DNA from: Alsobacter metallidurans
Lineage (GTDB): Bacteria; Pseudomonadota; Alphaproteobacteria; Rhizobiales; Beijerinckiaceae
Assembly: GCF_014636935.1 (NCBI RefSeq)
Contig: NZ_BMES01000001.1
Coordinates: forward strand, 1,095,383-1,159,382
Reading direction: 5' to 3'
Length of the DNA stretch: 64,000 nucleotides
Of the stretch, positions 9,474 through 19,926 are shown piece after piece (the first letter of the stretch is position 1; every line of letters begins with the position of its first letter). A program made the translations under genes and the position numbers. Under the pieces are notes generated by a model that was not told the origin of the DNA, ran no database searches, and worked only from the letters and a program-made list of their open reading frames with translations.

Positions 9474-10631
9474 ATGGCCGAGCCCAGCGCCGACTCTGAA
9501 GCCCCGATCGCCGTCACCCCCCTGCATGCGCGTCACCGTGCGCTCGGCGCCCGCATGGTGCCCTTCGCCGGCTATGAGATGCCGGTGCAATACCCGACCG
9601 GCATCCTGGCCGAGCACGCCTGGACGCGCGAAAGTGCCGGGCTGTTCGACGTGTCGCACATGGGCCAGGGCTTCCTGATCGGCCCCGACCACGAGACAAC
9701 GGCCCGCGCCCTGGAGACGCTGTGCCCGGCCGACGTGCTGGGCCTCAAGCCCGGGCAGCAGCGTTATTCGCAGTTCCTCGCCGAGGACGGCGGCATCCTC
9801 GACGATTTCATGATCACCCGCCCGGCCGACCCGGACGAGGACGGCGTGCTGATGCTGGTCGTCAACGCCGCCGGCAAGGCGCAGGACTGGGCGCACCTGG
9901 AGCGGCATCTGCCCGCGGGCGTCCGACTGCTGCGCGCCGACGGTCGCGGGCTGCTGGCGCTGCAGGGCCCCAAGGCTGCCGAGGCGCTGGACCGCCACGC
10001 CCGTGGCGTCGCCGAGATGGCGTTCATGACCGCGATCTCGACCAGCTTCGACGGCATCCCGGTGCAGGTCTCCCGGTCCGGCTACACGGGCGAGGACGGC
10101 TACGAGATCTCGGTGGCGGCCAAGAAGCTCGACGCCGTCGCGGGCGCGCTGCTGGCCGACCCGCTGGTGAAGCCGATCGGTCTCGGCGCCCGCGATTCGC
10201 TGCGGCTCGAGGCCGGGCTCTGCCTGTACGGCCACGACATCGACCCATCCACCTCGCCGGTCGAAGCAGCGCTGGTCTGGTCCATGGGCAAACGCCGGCG
10301 CCAGGAAGGCGGCTTCCCGGGGTTCGAGCGCATCGGCCGCGAGCTGGCGGAGGGCCCGTCCCGCATCCGCGTCGGCCTCCTGCTGGAAGGCCGCGCCCCG
10401 GCCCGCGAGGGCGCCGAGATCGTGACGCCAGAGGGCGCAAGCGTTGGCAAGGTCACGTCGGGCGGCTTCGGCCCCACGGTTGGCGGCCCGATCGCAATGG
10501 GGTATGTCGCGCCTGCCCATGCCGCGCCCGGAACCGCGCTGGCCCTGATGGTTCGCGGTCAGGCGCTCCCCGCCAAGGTTGTCGCGCTGCCCTTCGTGCC
10601 GCACCGCTACGTGCGCAAGGCCGCGTCGTGA
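9474..10631 (+). CDS. gcvT: Glycine cleavage system T protein (aminomethyltransferase)
   Basis: Transfers the methylene group from the aminomethyl-lipoyl arm of GcvH to tetrahydrofolate, releasing ammonia. 385 residues, usual for the family. Visible motifs are PLHARHRALGARMVPFAGYEMPVQY at the N-terminus (residues 16-40), GLFDVSHMGQ, the folate-binding RSGYTGEDGYEIS, and GLGARDSLRLEAGLCLYGHDI. The start is ATG 9474, with GGGAG just upstream and the riboswitch before it. First gene of gcvT-H-PA-PB; a family B repeat separates it from gcvH. Confidence 0.96.
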   Translation: MAEPSADSEAPIAVTPLHARHRALGARMVPFAGYEMPVQYPTGILAEHAWTRESAGLFDVSHMGQGFLIGPDHETTARALETLCPADVLGLKPGQQRYSQFLAEDGGILDDFMITRPADPDEDGVLMLVVNAAGKAQDWAHLERHLPAGVRLLRADGRGLLALQGPKAAEALDRHARGVAEMAFMTAISTSFDGIPVQVSRSGYTGEDGYEISVAAKKLDAVAGALLADPLVKPIGLGARDSLRLEAGLCLYGHDIDPSTSPVEAALVWSMGKRRRQEGGFPGFERIGRELAEGPSRIRVGLLLEGRAPAREGAEIVTPEGASVGKVTSGGFGPTVGGPIAMGYVAPAHAAPGTALALMVRGQALPAKVVALPFVPHRYVRKAAS

Positions 10632-10641
10632 GCTTGGGTTT

Positions 10642-10763
10642 CCACCCTCGCCCCAGCCCTCTCCCCATCCCAGGCGGAGGGGGCACATCGCGGCCGCGGC
10701 GCCGCCTCTCCCTTCGCCCCGGCACGGGGAGAAGGTGGCCCGAAGGGCCGGATGAGGGGTCGC
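10642..10763. repeat. Intergenic repeat, family B, copy 1 (gcvT-gcvH)
   Basis: Contains CCCTCTCCCC, GCGGCCGCGGCGCC, and GCACGGGGAGAAGGTGGCCCGAAGGGCCGGATGAGGGG in pieces. The same blocks recur in the same or inverted order at 14150-14270 and 44169-44290. It lies inside the gcv operon without an obvious terminator, so it may be transcribed. Confidence 0.65.
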
Positions 10764-10824
10764 CCCGCCGAACTCTCCCCCCGGAAACCACCGCAAATCG
10801 AACCGCCACCCGCAGGAGCCGCGC

Positions 10825-11196
10825 ATGACCATCAAGTTCACCAAGGACCACGAGTACATCCGGGTCGAGGGCGACATCGGCACGGTGGGGATCAGCGACT
10901 ACGCCCAGCAGCAGCTCGGCGACGTCGTGTTCGTGGAGCTTCCGGCCGTCGGCAAAAGCCTCGCCAAGGGCGCGGAGGCTGCAGTGGTGGAGAGCGTCAA
11001 GGCGGCGAGCGAGGTCTATGCCCCGGTCGCCGGCGAGGTCGTGGAGGTCAACGCCGAGCTGGAGGGCACGCCCGCCACCGTGAACGACGACCCGCTCGGC
11101 AAGGGCTGGTTCGTGAAGCTGCGGCTCGCAGCCCCGGCCGAGCTCGACGCCCTCATGGACGAAGCCGCCTACAAGGCCTTCGTGGCCTCCCTCTGA
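10825..11196 (+). CDS. gcvH: Glycine cleavage system H protein
   Basis: Small lipoyl carrier that shuttles the aminomethyl intermediate between the P, T and L proteins. 123 residues, standard length. The lipoylation lysine is Lys59 in [15 protein letters not shown]; the family pattern YVELP appears here as FVELPAVG, and the C-terminus has [10 protein letters not shown]. The start ATG 10825 has a CAGGAG-type site a few bases upstream. Second gene of the gcv cluster; 17 bases separate it from gcvPA. Confidence 0.97.
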   Translation: MTIKFTKDHEYIRVEGDIGTVGISDYAQQQLGDVVFVELPAVGKSLAKGAEAAVVESVKAASEVYAPVAGEVVEVNAELEGTPATVNDDPLGKGWFVKLRLAAPAELDALMDEAAYKAFVASL

Positions 11197-11213
11197 GCCG
11201 GACGGGACCCCAC

Positions 11214-12554
11214 ATGCGCTACCTTCCCCTCTCCAACATCGAGCGCGCCGACATGCTGGCGCGCATCGGCGTGGCCTCCATCGACGACCTCTTCGCCGAC
11301 ATCCCGGCCGACAAGCGCCGCGCCGGTCTGGCCGACCTGCCGACGCGCAAGACCGAGATGGAGGTCGAGCGCCTGCTCGGCCGCATGGCGGCCCGCAACA
11401 CGGCGGCCTCAGCCGCGCCGTTCTTTGTCGGCGCGGGCGCGTACAAGCACCACGTTCCCGCCACCGTGGACCACCTGATCCAGCGCTCGGAATTCCTGAC
11501 GAGCTACACGCCCTACCAGCCCGAGATCGCGCAGGGCACGCTGCAATACCTGTTCGAATTCCAGACCCAGGTGGCGGCGCTGACCGGCATGGAGGTCGCC
11601 AACGCGTCCATGTATGACGGCTCCACGGCCTGCGGCGAGGCCGTGCTGATGGCCCACCGCGTCACCCGCCGGCGCAAGGCCGTGCTGTCCGGCGGGCTGC
11701 ACCCGCACTACGCCGAGGTGGTGCGCACCCTGTCGCGCATGGCCGAGGACGAGGTCGTCACGCTGGCGCCCGACGTCTCTGCGACCGAGGACCTGCTGGC
11801 CGCGGTCGACCGCGAGACCTCCTGCGTGGTGGTGCAGACGCCGGACGTGTTCGGCAATCTGCGCGACCTCAGCGCCCTCGCGGAGAAGTGCCACGCCGAG
11901 GGCGCGCTGCTGGTGGCGGTGTTCACCGAGGCGCTGTCGCTTGGGCTGGTGACGCCGCCCGGCCACATGGGGGCCGACATCGTGGTGGGCGAGGGCCAGA
12001 GCATCGGCAACGGCCTCAACTTCGGCGGCCCTTATGTGGGCCTGTTCGCCACCCGCCAGAAATACGTCCGCCAGATGCCCGGCCGCCTCTGCGGCCAGAC
12101 CGTCGACGCCGACGGAAACCGCGGCTTCGTGCTCACGCTCTCCACCCGCGAGCAGCACATCCGCCGCGACAAGGCGACGTCGAATATCTGCACCAATTCG
12201 GGCCTCTGCAGCCTCGCCTGGACGATCCACATGTCGCTGCTCGGCTCGGCCGGCCTCAGCCGCCTCGCGCGCCTCAACCACGTCAATGCGGTGAAGCTGC
12301 ATGAAGCTCTTGAATCGCTTCCTGAGGTTGAAGTGCTGAATGCAAGCTACTTCAACGAGTTCACGCTGCGTTTGAAGACGCCAGCCGCCGCCGTCGTGGA
12401 GGCTCTCGCGGCGCGCGGGATCATGGCCGGCGTGCCGGTGTCGCGCCTGCTGCCGGGCGCGGGCCTCGACGACCTGCTGCTGGTCGCCTCCACGGAAATC
12501 AACACCGACGAAGACCGCGCCGCGCTCGTCGCCGGCCTGAAGGAGCATGCGTGA
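11214..12554 (+). CDS. gcvPA: Glycine dehydrogenase (decarboxylating) subunit 1
   Basis: N-terminal half of the split P protein. With GcvPB it decarboxylates glycine and loads the aminomethyl group onto lipoyl-GcvH. 446 residues, usual for the two-subunit form. It carries [18 protein letters not shown] at the start, [31 protein letters not shown], and [11 protein letters not shown], all conserved in this half. It does not hold the PLP lysine, which lies in GcvPB. The stop TGA (12552-12554) overlaps the gcvPB ATG by one base, which fits 1:1 coupled synthesis. Confidence 0.96.
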   Translation: MRYLPLSNIERADMLARIGVASIDDLFADIPADKRRAGLADLPTRKTEMEVERLLGRMAARNTAASAAPFFVGAGAYKHHVPATVDHLIQRSEFLTSYTPYQPEIAQGTLQYLFEFQTQVAALTGMEVANASMYDGSTACGEAVLMAHRVTRRRKAVLSGGLHPHYAEVVRTLSRMAEDEVVTLAPDVSATEDLLAAVDRETSCVVVQTPDVFGNLRDLSALAEKCHAEGALLVAVFTEALSLGLVTPPGHMGADIVVGEGQSIGNGLNFGGPYVGLFATRQKYVRQMPGRLCGQTVDADGNRGFVLTLSTREQHIRRDKATSNICTNSGLCSLAWTIHMSLLGSAGLSRLARLNHVNAVKLHEALESLPEVEVLNASYFNEFTLRLKTPAAAVVEALAARGIMAGVPVSRLLPGAGLDDLLLVASTEINTDEDRAALVAGLKEHA

Positions 12555-14134
12555 TGCTGAACCGCCAGGGACGCGCCACACAGCCGGGCGAGGCTGCTTC
12601 CGCCGTCGTCCATCCCACTTTCACGGGCAACCGCGCCCTCCAGCAGGAGGAGGCGCTGATCTTCGAGTTTGGCCGTCTCGACGCCACGGGCGTGGACGTG
12701 GACGAGCCCGTTGCCTTCACGTCCCGCCTCGGCGGGCTGGAGCGCCGGGACGGCATCGGCCTGCCGGGTCTCTCCGAGCCGGAAGCCATGCGCCACTACG
12801 TCCGGCTGTCGCAAAAGAACTACGGCATCGACACCGGCGTGTTTCCGCTGGGCTCCTGCACGATGAAGCACAATCCGCGGCTGAACGAGCGCATGGCTCG
12901 CCTGCCGGGCTTCGGCGACGTGCATCCGCTGCAGCCCGTCTCCACCGTGCAGGGCGCGCTGGAGCTGATGGACACCCTGGCCGCCTGGCTGCTGGAGCTC
13001 ACCGGCATGCCGGCCGTGGCGCTGTCGCCCAAGGCCGGCGCCCATGGCGAGCTCTGCGGCATGATGGCCATCAAGGCCGCGATCGCCCACAAGGGCGAGG
13101 CGGGGACGCGCCGCACCGTGCTGGTGCCCGACAGCGCCCACGGCACCAACCCGGCCACGGCCGCGCTGATCGGCTTTACCGTGAAGCCCGTCCCGGTGCG
13201 CGCCGACGGCACCGTGGACCCCGAATCCGTGCGCGCGCTGGCGGGGCCGGACACGGCCGCGATCATGCTCACCAACCCCAACACCTGCGGGCTGTTTGAG
13301 CCGGACGTCGTCGAGATCGCCGAGATCGTCCACGCGGCCGGGGCCTACTTCTACTGCGACGGAGCCAACTTCAACGCCATCGTCGGCAAGGCCCGGCCGG
13401 GCGACCTCGGCGTCGACGCCATGCACATCAACCTGCACAAGACCTTTTCGACGCCCCACGGCGGCGGCGGCCCGGGCTCCGGCCCGGTGGTTCTGTCCGA
13501 CCGGCTCGCCGCCTTCGCACCCGTGCCGTTCGTGGTGCGGACCGCCGATGGCTTCAGGCTGGTGGAGAGCGAAGCAGACGCGGCCGGGCAGGGCGCCCAG
13601 CCTTTCGGTCGGCTCACGGCCTTTCATGGCCAGATGGGCATGTTCGTGCGCGCCCTGTCTTACATGCTCTCGCATGGGGCGGACGGCATGAAGCAGGCCT
13701 CCGAGGACGCGGTGCTGAACGCCAACTACGTGCGCGCCTGCCTGGCCGACCTCCTGTCCCAGCCCTTCGGCGACCGACCCTGCATGCACGAGGCGCTGTT
13801 CGACGATTCCTGGCTCAAGGACACGGGCGTCTCCACGCTCGACTTCGCCAAGGCGATGATCGACGAAGGCTACCACCCGATGACCGTGTACTTCCCGCTG
13901 GTGGTGCACGGCGCGATGCTGATCGAGCCGACCGAGTCCGAATCGAAGGCCTCGCTCGACCTCTTCATCGCGGCCCTGCGCGACCTCGCGATGGCGGCCA
14001 AGCGCGGCGACGCAGAACGCTTCACGGGCGCGCCCTACCACGCGCCCCGCAAGCGCCTGGACGAAACCCGCGCCGCCCGCCAGCCCATCCTGCGCTGGAC
14101 TCCGCCCGAGCCGGTGCGCGACGCGGCGGAGTAG
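12554..14134 (+). CDS. gcvPB: Glycine dehydrogenase (decarboxylating) subunit 2
   Basis: PLP-bearing half of the split P protein. 526 residues, with the PLP lysine Lys296 in HINLHKTFSTPHGGGGPG, the preceding YFYCDGANFNAIVG stretch, and MKHNPRLNE near residue 104. The start is taken as ATG 12554 because AAGGAG lies eight bases upstream; the GTG three bases earlier would overlap gcvPA by four bases and cannot be excluded. Last gene of the riboswitch-controlled operon, followed by a family B repeat. Confidence 0.96.
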   Translation: MLNRQGRATQPGEAASAVVHPTFTGNRALQQEEALIFEFGRLDATGVDVDEPVAFTSRLGGLERRDGIGLPGLSEPEAMRHYVRLSQKNYGIDTGVFPLGSCTMKHNPRLNERMARLPGFGDVHPLQPVSTVQGALELMDTLAAWLLELTGMPAVALSPKAGAHGELCGMMAIKAAIAHKGEAGTRRTVLVPDSAHGTNPATAALIGFTVKPVPVRADGTVDPESVRALAGPDTAAIMLTNPNTCGLFEPDVVEIAEIVHAAGAYFYCDGANFNAIVGKARPGDLGVDAMHINLHKTFSTPHGGGGPGSGPVVLSDRLAAFAPVPFVVRTADGFRLVESEADAAGQGAQPFGRLTAFHGQMGMFVRALSYMLSHGADGMKQASEDAVLNANYVRACLADLLSQPFGDRPCMHEALFDDSWLKDTGVSTLDFAKAMIDEGYHPMTVYFPLVVHGAMLIEPTESESKASLDLFIAALRDLAMAAKRGDAERFTGAPYHAPRKRLDETRAARQPILRWTPPEPVRDAAE

Positions 14135-14149
14135 GGGGGCGGCTGGCCC

Positions 14150-14270
14150 AACCTTCTCCCCGGCACGGGGAGAAGGTGGCGCGCAGCGCCGGATGAGGGG
14201 AGCGGCTGGCCCACCCTCACCCCAACCCTCTCCCCGCTTCGGGGAGAGGGGGCCCACCGCGGCAGCGGCT
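14150..14270. repeat. Intergenic repeat, family B, copy 2
   Basis: Begins CCTTCTCCCCGGCACGGGG then GAGAAGGTGGCGC, GCGCCGGATGAGGGG, and a second palindrome CTCTCCCCGCTTCGGGGAGAG. The blocks match 10642-10763 and 44169-44290. It lies just past the gcvPB stop; either palindrome could act as a rho-independent stem, but no T-tract follows. Confidence 0.65.
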
Positions 14271-14371
14271 CCCCCTCAATCCCATGTACCTCTTGCAACC
14301 AACACCCCGCTCACGCCATTTGTGCCTGAGACTGCGCGGAACGGGCTCGCCGCGCCCTGAGGGGAAACGCC

Positions 14372-15274
14372 ATGCGTTGGGATGATCTGCGCACTTCCGA
14401 GAACGTCGAGGATCGCCGCGGCGATGGCGGCGGCTTTGGCGGCGGCGGAGGAAGCGGCTTCGGCCTGGGCGGCGGCCGGCTCGGCATCGGCGCGATCGTG
14501 GTGCTCAGCCTCGCCGGCTGGGCGCTCGGCATCGACCCGCGCATCCTCATCGGCGGCGCCGAGATGGTGACGGGCGGCCGCGCGCCCACACAGGAATCGC
14601 GCTCCGCCCCCACCAGCCAGCCGACGGACGATTCCGGCCGCTTCGTCGCCAAGATCCTGGGCGAGACCGAGGACGTCTGGTCGCAGCTCATGCCCGCGCA
14701 GGCGAACCGCGAATACCGGGCGCCGCGCCTCGTGCTGTTCTCCCGCGCCACGCAGTCGGCCTGCGGCTCGGCTCAGTCCGCCATGGGGCCGTTTTATTGC
14801 CCGCTGGACCAGAAGGTTTATCTCGACACGTCCTTCTTCCAGGACATGCAGCGCCGCTTCGGCGGCGGCGGCGACTTCGCCTACGCGTACGTGATCGCGC
14901 ACGAGGTCGGCCACCACGTCGAGAACCTGCTCGGCATCCTTCCGAAGGTGCAGGAGGCGCAGCGCCGCTCCGGCGACAAGGCCCAGGCCAACAACCTCTC
15001 GGTGCGCGTCGAGCTGATGGCCGACTGCCTCGCTGGCGTCTGGGCCGCCAAGATGAACGAGAAGCGCCGCAACATCGACGAGAACGACGTCCGGCAAGCC
15101 GTCAACGCCGCCACGGCCATCGGCGACGACCGGCTGCAGAAGCAGGGGCAGGGCTATGCGGTGCCCGACAGTTTCACGCACGGCTCCTCCGAGCAGCGCG
15201 TCCGTTGGCTGATGACCGGCCTGAAGAGCGGCGACCTGCGCACCTGCAACACGTTCCAGACGCAGCGCCTCTAA
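14372..15274 (+). CDS. Neutral zinc metallopeptidase (YpfJ-like family)
   Basis: 300-residue membrane-anchored putative zinc peptidase. The N-terminus (MRWDDLRTSENVEDRRG) and the following Gly-rich linker are typical of the family; one helix lies at about residues 38-55. The catalytic motif HEVGHH is at residues 177-182 (His177, Glu178, His181), with a likely third ligand in the VELMADCLAGVWA stretch. Cysteines in SACGS and FYCPLD may form a disulfide. The start ATG 14372 has GAGGGGAAACGCC upstream. The substrate is unknown. Transcribed alone between a family B repeat and a family D repeat. Confidence 0.9.
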   Translation: MRWDDLRTSENVEDRRGDGGGFGGGGGSGFGLGGGRLGIGAIVVLSLAGWALGIDPRILIGGAEMVTGGRAPTQESRSAPTSQPTDDSGRFVAKILGETEDVWSQLMPAQANREYRAPRLVLFSRATQSACGSAQSAMGPFYCPLDQKVYLDTSFFQDMQRRFGGGGDFAYAYVIAHEVGHHVENLLGILPKVQEAQRRSGDKAQANNLSVRVELMADCLAGVWAAKMNEKRRNIDENDVRQAVNAATAIGDDRLQKQGQGYAVPDSFTHGSSEQRVRWLMTGLKSGDLRTCNTFQTQRL

Positions 15275-15330
15275 AGGGCTTACCCGTTGGGTCAATCCGC
15301 CCAACTCTCCGCGAGCAGCCCTCCCTCCAC

Positions 15331-15412
15331 CGTCATCCCCGGGCTCGACCCGGGGATCCACGCGCTGCGTCCCGGCTTGGATGGCCGGGACAAGCCCGGC
15401 CATGACGCAGCG
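15331..15412. repeat. Intergenic palindromic repeat, family D
   Basis: CGTCATCCCCGGGCTCGACC and CGGGGATCC at the left, GGCCGGGACAAGCCCGGCC and CATGACGCAGC at the right. Such CGTCATCCCCGG elements are common in alphaproteobacterial intergenic regions. Only one copy was seen here, between the convergent ends of the metallopeptidase and glycosyltransferase-like genes. Confidence 0.65.
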
Positions 15413-15435
15413 TGGGTTGAAGCTCCGGCGGCAGC

Positions 15436-15960
15436 CTACCCCCGGCTTCGCCTGTCGATGATCGGGCTCGCCAGCCGCACTGCCCGGGGTGGCGTGTTGC
15501 CGGCCGCCAAGCGGGCAGTCGCGACGATGAGCCCCTGCGCCGGGCGTCCGCGCCCGAACAGGCTCGCGCGCCAGTTCGTCATGCCGGCCGCGAGCCGCCC
15601 ATGCCCGCCCCGCGGGGTGAGAGAGAACACGGCCGCTTCGCGCTCGCCATCCGCACTGGCCACGAAATCGGCAGCTTCCTGCATCCACCCGCCGGCCGGC
15701 ACCAGGCCGGGCTCCAGCGTCAGCGTCCACGCCGAGCGCGCCCTCGCGGCGGCGGCGGCCAGCATCGCGCCCCGGCTGCCCCCTGCTTCCACGATGCCGC
15801 AGCCGGCCGCGTCCGCCACAACGGCGGGGTAGCCCTCCAGGCGCGGCGCCACGAGCCACATGTCGCGCACCACGCCCTCGGCCGCCGCCGGCACCAGAGC
15901 CGCCACGGTGTCGAGAAGAGCCGGTTCGTCGTCGAGCACCGGGATGATCACGCTGAGCAT
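15436..15960 (-). CDS. Small glycosyltransferase family 2-like protein
   Basis: 174 residues starting MLSVIIPVLDDEPALLDTVA, the nucleotide-sugar-binding start of GT-A family 2 enzymes, then AAGCGIVEAGGSRGAMLAAA and a TLEPGLVPAGGWMQEA region where the family's DxD motif would be; no clear DxD is visible. Shorter than usual for GT2 (over 220 residues), so it may be a divergent or degenerate member. The start is ATG 15958-15960; the frame is open for 26 more codons. Divergent from the radical SAM gene, so the two LexA-type boxes in the shared upstream region could affect both. Confidence 0.65.
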   Translation of the reverse strand: MLSVIIPVLDDEPALLDTVAALVPAAAEGVVRDMWLVAPRLEGYPAVVADAAGCGIVEAGGSRGAMLAAAAARARSAWTLTLEPGLVPAGGWMQEAADFVASADGEREAAVFSLTPRGGHGRLAAGMTNWRASLFGRGRPAQGLIVATARLAAGNTPPRAVRLASPIIDRRSRG

Positions 15961-16059
15961 GGGCCCCCATACCACGGCGGGGCGGCGGGCTCGACTGCCC
16001 GGAAGTGGCAAAACGAGGCAGAAACGCCCAAATTGCATGCGGGAGCTGCAAAGTGAGCG

Positions 16060-16074
16060 GAACAGAAAAGGAAC
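16060..16074. promoter_or_regulatory. LexA-type SOS box (distal), GAAC-N7-GAAC
   Basis: Exact GAAC (16060-16063), seven bases AGAAAAG, GAAC (16071-16074). This direct-repeat arrangement is the known LexA site of many alphaproteobacteria. It is 62 bases upstream of the radical SAM start and about 100 bases upstream of the divergent gene at 15960. Confidence 0.62.
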
Positions 16075-16103
16075 ATCTTGCGCGAAGCGCCGTTCGGGTG
16101 TCT

Positions 16104-16118
16104 GTTCCTCATATGTTC
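16104..16118. promoter_or_regulatory. LexA-type SOS box (proximal), GTTC-N7-GTTC
   Basis: Exact GTTC (16104-16107), CTCATAT, GTTC (16115-16118), ending 17 bases before the radical SAM ATG at 16136. It is the complementary orientation of the distal box. Two perfect matches within 60 bases are unlikely to be chance. Confidence 0.65.
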
Positions 16119-16135
16119 ACGGATGGAATCGCCCC

Positions 16136-17272
16136 ATGCTGAAGCTCCGCCCCGAGCCCAGGCCTTTGAACTACCAGATCGGCGACGGCCGGCGCGACCC
16201 CGACCCGGTGGACGCCGCCCGCCGCCGCGGCCGCGGCGCCGTCACCAACCGCTCCGGTCGCTTCGAGCCGATCGAGCGTGTGGTGGAGGACGACGGCTGG
16301 AACAGCACCGACGAGTTGCCGGCCTTCAAGACCGAGATCACGCTCGAAAAGGCCAAGACGGTGATCACCCGCAACGAGTCGCCCGACATCTCGTTCGATC
16401 GGGCGATCAACCCCTACCGGGGCTGCGAACACGGCTGCGTCTACTGCTTCGCCCGACCGACCCACGCCTATATGGGCCTGTCGCCGGGGCTGGACTTCGA
16501 AACCAAGCTCTTCGTGAAGGAGGGCGTGCCCGAGCTTCTGGCGCGCGAACTCTCGGCCGTGGGCTACAACCCGCGCACGATCGCGATCGGCACCAACACG
16601 GACCCCTACCAGCCGATCGAGCGCGAGCGGCGGGTGATGCGCTCCGTGCTGGAGGTGCTGGCGCGCGCCAACCATCCGGTCGGCATCGTCACCAAGTCGG
16701 CGCTGGTGACGCGCGACATCGACATTCTCGGTCCGATGGCCGAGAAGGGTCTCGCCAAGGTGGCGCTGTCGGTGACCACGCTCGATCCCAAGCTCGCCCG
16801 CACCATGGAGCCGCGCGCCTCGACGCCCACGAAGCGCATCGACGCGATCCGGCAGCTCGCCGAAGCGGGCATCCCGGCTTCCGTGATGGTGGCCCCGATC
16901 ATCCCGTCGCTGAACGATCCCGAGATCGAAAGCATTCTGGAGGCCTGCTACGCGGCAGGCGCGCGCGAGGCTGGCTACGTGATGCTGCGCTTGCCGTTGG
17001 AGGTGCGCGACCTCTTCCGCGAGTGGCTGCTGGAGCACCACCCGGCCAAGCTGCGGCACGTCCTCTCGCTGATCCGCTCCACGCGCGGCGGCAAGGACTA
17101 CGACGCCCAGTGGGGCGAGCGCATGACCGGCGACGGTCCCTACGCGTGGATGATCGGCCGCCGCTTCGAGATCGCGGCCGAACGCCTCGGCTTCAACAAG
17201 CGCCGGCTCAAGCTGCGCACCGACCTGTTCTCCCCGCCAAAGCGGGCCGGGGAGCAACTGACGCTGTTTTGA
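16136..17272 (+). CDS. PA0069-family radical SAM protein, photolyase-like
   Basis: 378-residue radical SAM enzyme of the group annotated as PA0069 family or spore photoproduct lyase-like. The 4Fe-4S/SAM motif is CX3CX2C in YRGCEHGCVYCFARPTH (Cys97, Cys101, Cys104). Further conserved parts are GTNTDPYQPIERE, VTKSALVTRDIDIL and TMEPRASTPTKRIDAIRQL. The natural substrate of the family is not established. The start is ATG 16136; an open frame of 92 codons upstream covers the intergenic region and is not coding. Two LexA-type boxes upstream suggest DNA-damage induction, supporting a nucleic-acid repair role (inference). Confidence 0.88.
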   Translation: MLKLRPEPRPLNYQIGDGRRDPDPVDAARRRGRGAVTNRSGRFEPIERVVEDDGWNSTDELPAFKTEITLEKAKTVITRNESPDISFDRAINPYRGCEHGCVYCFARPTHAYMGLSPGLDFETKLFVKEGVPELLARELSAVGYNPRTIAIGTNTDPYQPIERERRVMRSVLEVLARANHPVGIVTKSALVTRDIDILGPMAEKGLAKVALSVTTLDPKLARTMEPRASTPTKRIDAIRQLAEAGIPASVMVAPIIPSLNDPEIESILEACYAAGAREAGYVMLRLPLEVRDLFREWLLEHHPAKLRHVLSLIRSTRGGKDYDAQWGERMTGDGPYAWMIGRRFEIAAERLGFNKRRLKLRTDLFSPPKRAGEQLTLF

Positions 17273-17405
17273 GGCGGCGACGCGAAAGGTTTGAACCGGA
17301 GCCACTCGTCCTTATCCAGCCATGAGCCGGCGCGCCCTTTTTCCGGCGGGGTGAAGGCGCCAGTTCAAGTGCTGCGCTGCCCTTGCCGACATAAAGGACC
17401 GCCCC

Positions 17406-17867
17406 ATGCCCGTACCGCCCCGCGTCAGCCTGATCACCCTCGCGGTCGCCGACGTCGCCCGGTCAACCGCTTTCTATGCGGCCCTGGGCTGGCCGCTGTC
17501 CTTCGCCAGCCAGGCCGAGGTGTCGTTCTTCGACCTCGACGGCCTGGTGCTGTCGCTTTATGGGCGCGACGCGCTGGCGGCGGATCTGGGGCTACAGCCG
17601 GCAGCCCCGCCGCAGCCCGGCGTGGCCCCGACCTTTACGCTGGCGCAGAACCAGCGCAGCCGCGAGGCCGTGGACCGCGTGCTCGCCGAGGCGACGGCCG
17701 CCGGCGGAACTCTGCTGAAAGCCGGCCACGAGACCCATTGGGGCGGCTATGTCGGCTATGTGGCGGACCCGGACGGCCATGTCTGGGAAATCGCCCATAA
17801 TCCGCATTGGCCGCTGGATGCATCCGGCCGGATCGTGCTGCCCGGCTCCGCCGGCGACGCCGCCTAG
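17406..17867 (+). CDS. VOC-family (glyoxalase/bleomycin-resistance fold) protein
   Basis: 153-residue single-copy VOC protein: [26 protein letters not shown] at the start (residues 6-31), [14 protein letters not shown], then [26 protein letters not shown] near the C-terminus, containing the family's metal-ligand region. Members range from lyases and dioxygenases to antibiotic-binding proteins, so no substrate is proposed. The start ATG is at 17406. It stands 133 bases after the radical SAM gene and 69 before rnhB. Confidence 0.85.
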   Translation: MPVPPRVSLITLAVADVARSTAFYAALGWPLSFASQAEVSFFDLDGLVLSLYGRDALAADLGLQPAAPPQPGVAPTFTLAQNQRSREAVDRVLAEATAAGGTLLKAGHETHWGGYVGYVADPDGHVWEIAHNPHWPLDASGRIVLPGSAGDAA

Positions 17868-17935
17868 GCGGAGGAAAACGGGGACTGCGGCGCTCCGGCT
17901 CTTGCCCGCCGGCGCGATCCGGCGAGGATGGCGCG

Positions 17936-18586
17936 ATGTCGCGAATCGCCGCCGCTCCCCCCGCGCCCCAGACCACGCCGGACTTCAAGCGCGAGCGCGC
18001 CCTGATGCGCGACGGCTACGCCATCGTGGCGGGCGTCGACGAGGCCGGCCGCGGTCCGCTCGCCGGTCCGGTTGTGGCAAGCGCCGTGGTGCTCAACCCG
18101 CGCCGCATCCCCAAAGGCCTCGCCGACTCCAAACTCCTGGCGGCCGCGCGGCGCGAGGAGCTCTTCGAGGAGATCCTCGCCACCGCGGACGTAGCCGTGT
18201 GCTCCATGTCGGCCGCCGCCATCGACGCTACCGACATCCGCAAGGCGACGCTGGAGGCGATGCGCCGCTCGCTCTCCGGCCTCGCGGCCCGGCCCGACTA
18301 CATCCTGGTGGACGGCCGCGACCTGCCGCGCTGGGAAGGCCCGGGCCAGGCGGTGATCAAGGGCGACATGCTGGTCTGCTCCATCGCGGCGGCCTCTATC
18401 GTCGCCAAGGTCACGCGCGACCGGCTGATGAGTCGATTGGGAGCAGCCTATCCGGACTACGGCTTCGAGAAGCATGCAGGCTATGGAACGCCCGCGCACC
18501 GCGCCGCATTGGCTGCCGTGGGACCGTGTCCCTTTCACCGCTTCACATTCTCGCCCCTCGGAGGGGCAGCCGTTAATGAAGAATAA
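17936..18586 (+). CDS. rnhB: Ribonuclease HII
   Basis: Removes ribonucleotides and RNA-DNA hybrids from DNA. 216 residues. The active-site motif [17 protein letters not shown] (Asp35, Glu36) is intact, with later VDGRDLPR (acidic residue) and [16 protein letters not shown], and the [21 protein letters not shown] tail. The start is ATG 17936; a longer in-frame start at 17807 would run through the end of the VOC gene and lacks similarity. Its stop lies inside a possible CtrA-type site that precedes ccrM. Confidence 0.95.
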   Translation: MSRIAAAPPAPQTTPDFKRERALMRDGYAIVAGVDEAGRGPLAGPVVASAVVLNPRRIPKGLADSKLLAAARREELFEEILATADVAVCSMSAAAIDATDIRKATLEAMRRSLSGLAARPDYILVDGRDLPRWEGPGQAVIKGDMLVCSIAAASIVAKVTRDRLMSRLGAAYPDYGFEKHAGYGTPAHRAALAAVGPCPFHRFTFSPLGGAAVNEE

Positions 18587-18587
18587 A
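18573..18587. promoter_or_regulatory. Possible CtrA-type site before ccrM
   Basis: TTAA (18573-18576), TGAAGAA, TAAA (18584-18587): one mismatch from the CtrA consensus TTAA-N7-TTAA, overlapping the rnhB stop and about 130 bases upstream of the ccrM ATG. In Caulobacter CtrA controls ccrM. This is an inference from one near-match. Confidence 0.3.
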
Positions 18588-18593
18588 CCTTAG

Positions 18594-19892
<1,299 letters not shown>

Positions 19893-19926
19893 GCCAGCCC
19901 CAACCTAGAAAATGACGCCGCAGCCG

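Noticed and set aside
9117-10883. Long minus-strand frame over gcvT
   Set aside because: Shadow of gcvT; composition is Arg/Ala/Gly-rich and has no domain.
16092-16107. Third GTTC spaced by eight bases as another LexA half-site
   Set aside because: The spacing is eight, not seven, so it does not fit the box.
15859-16135. N-terminal extension of the radical SAM gene upstream of ATG 16136
   Set aside because: It covers the LexA-box promoter region and the divergent gene start, and has no family similarity.
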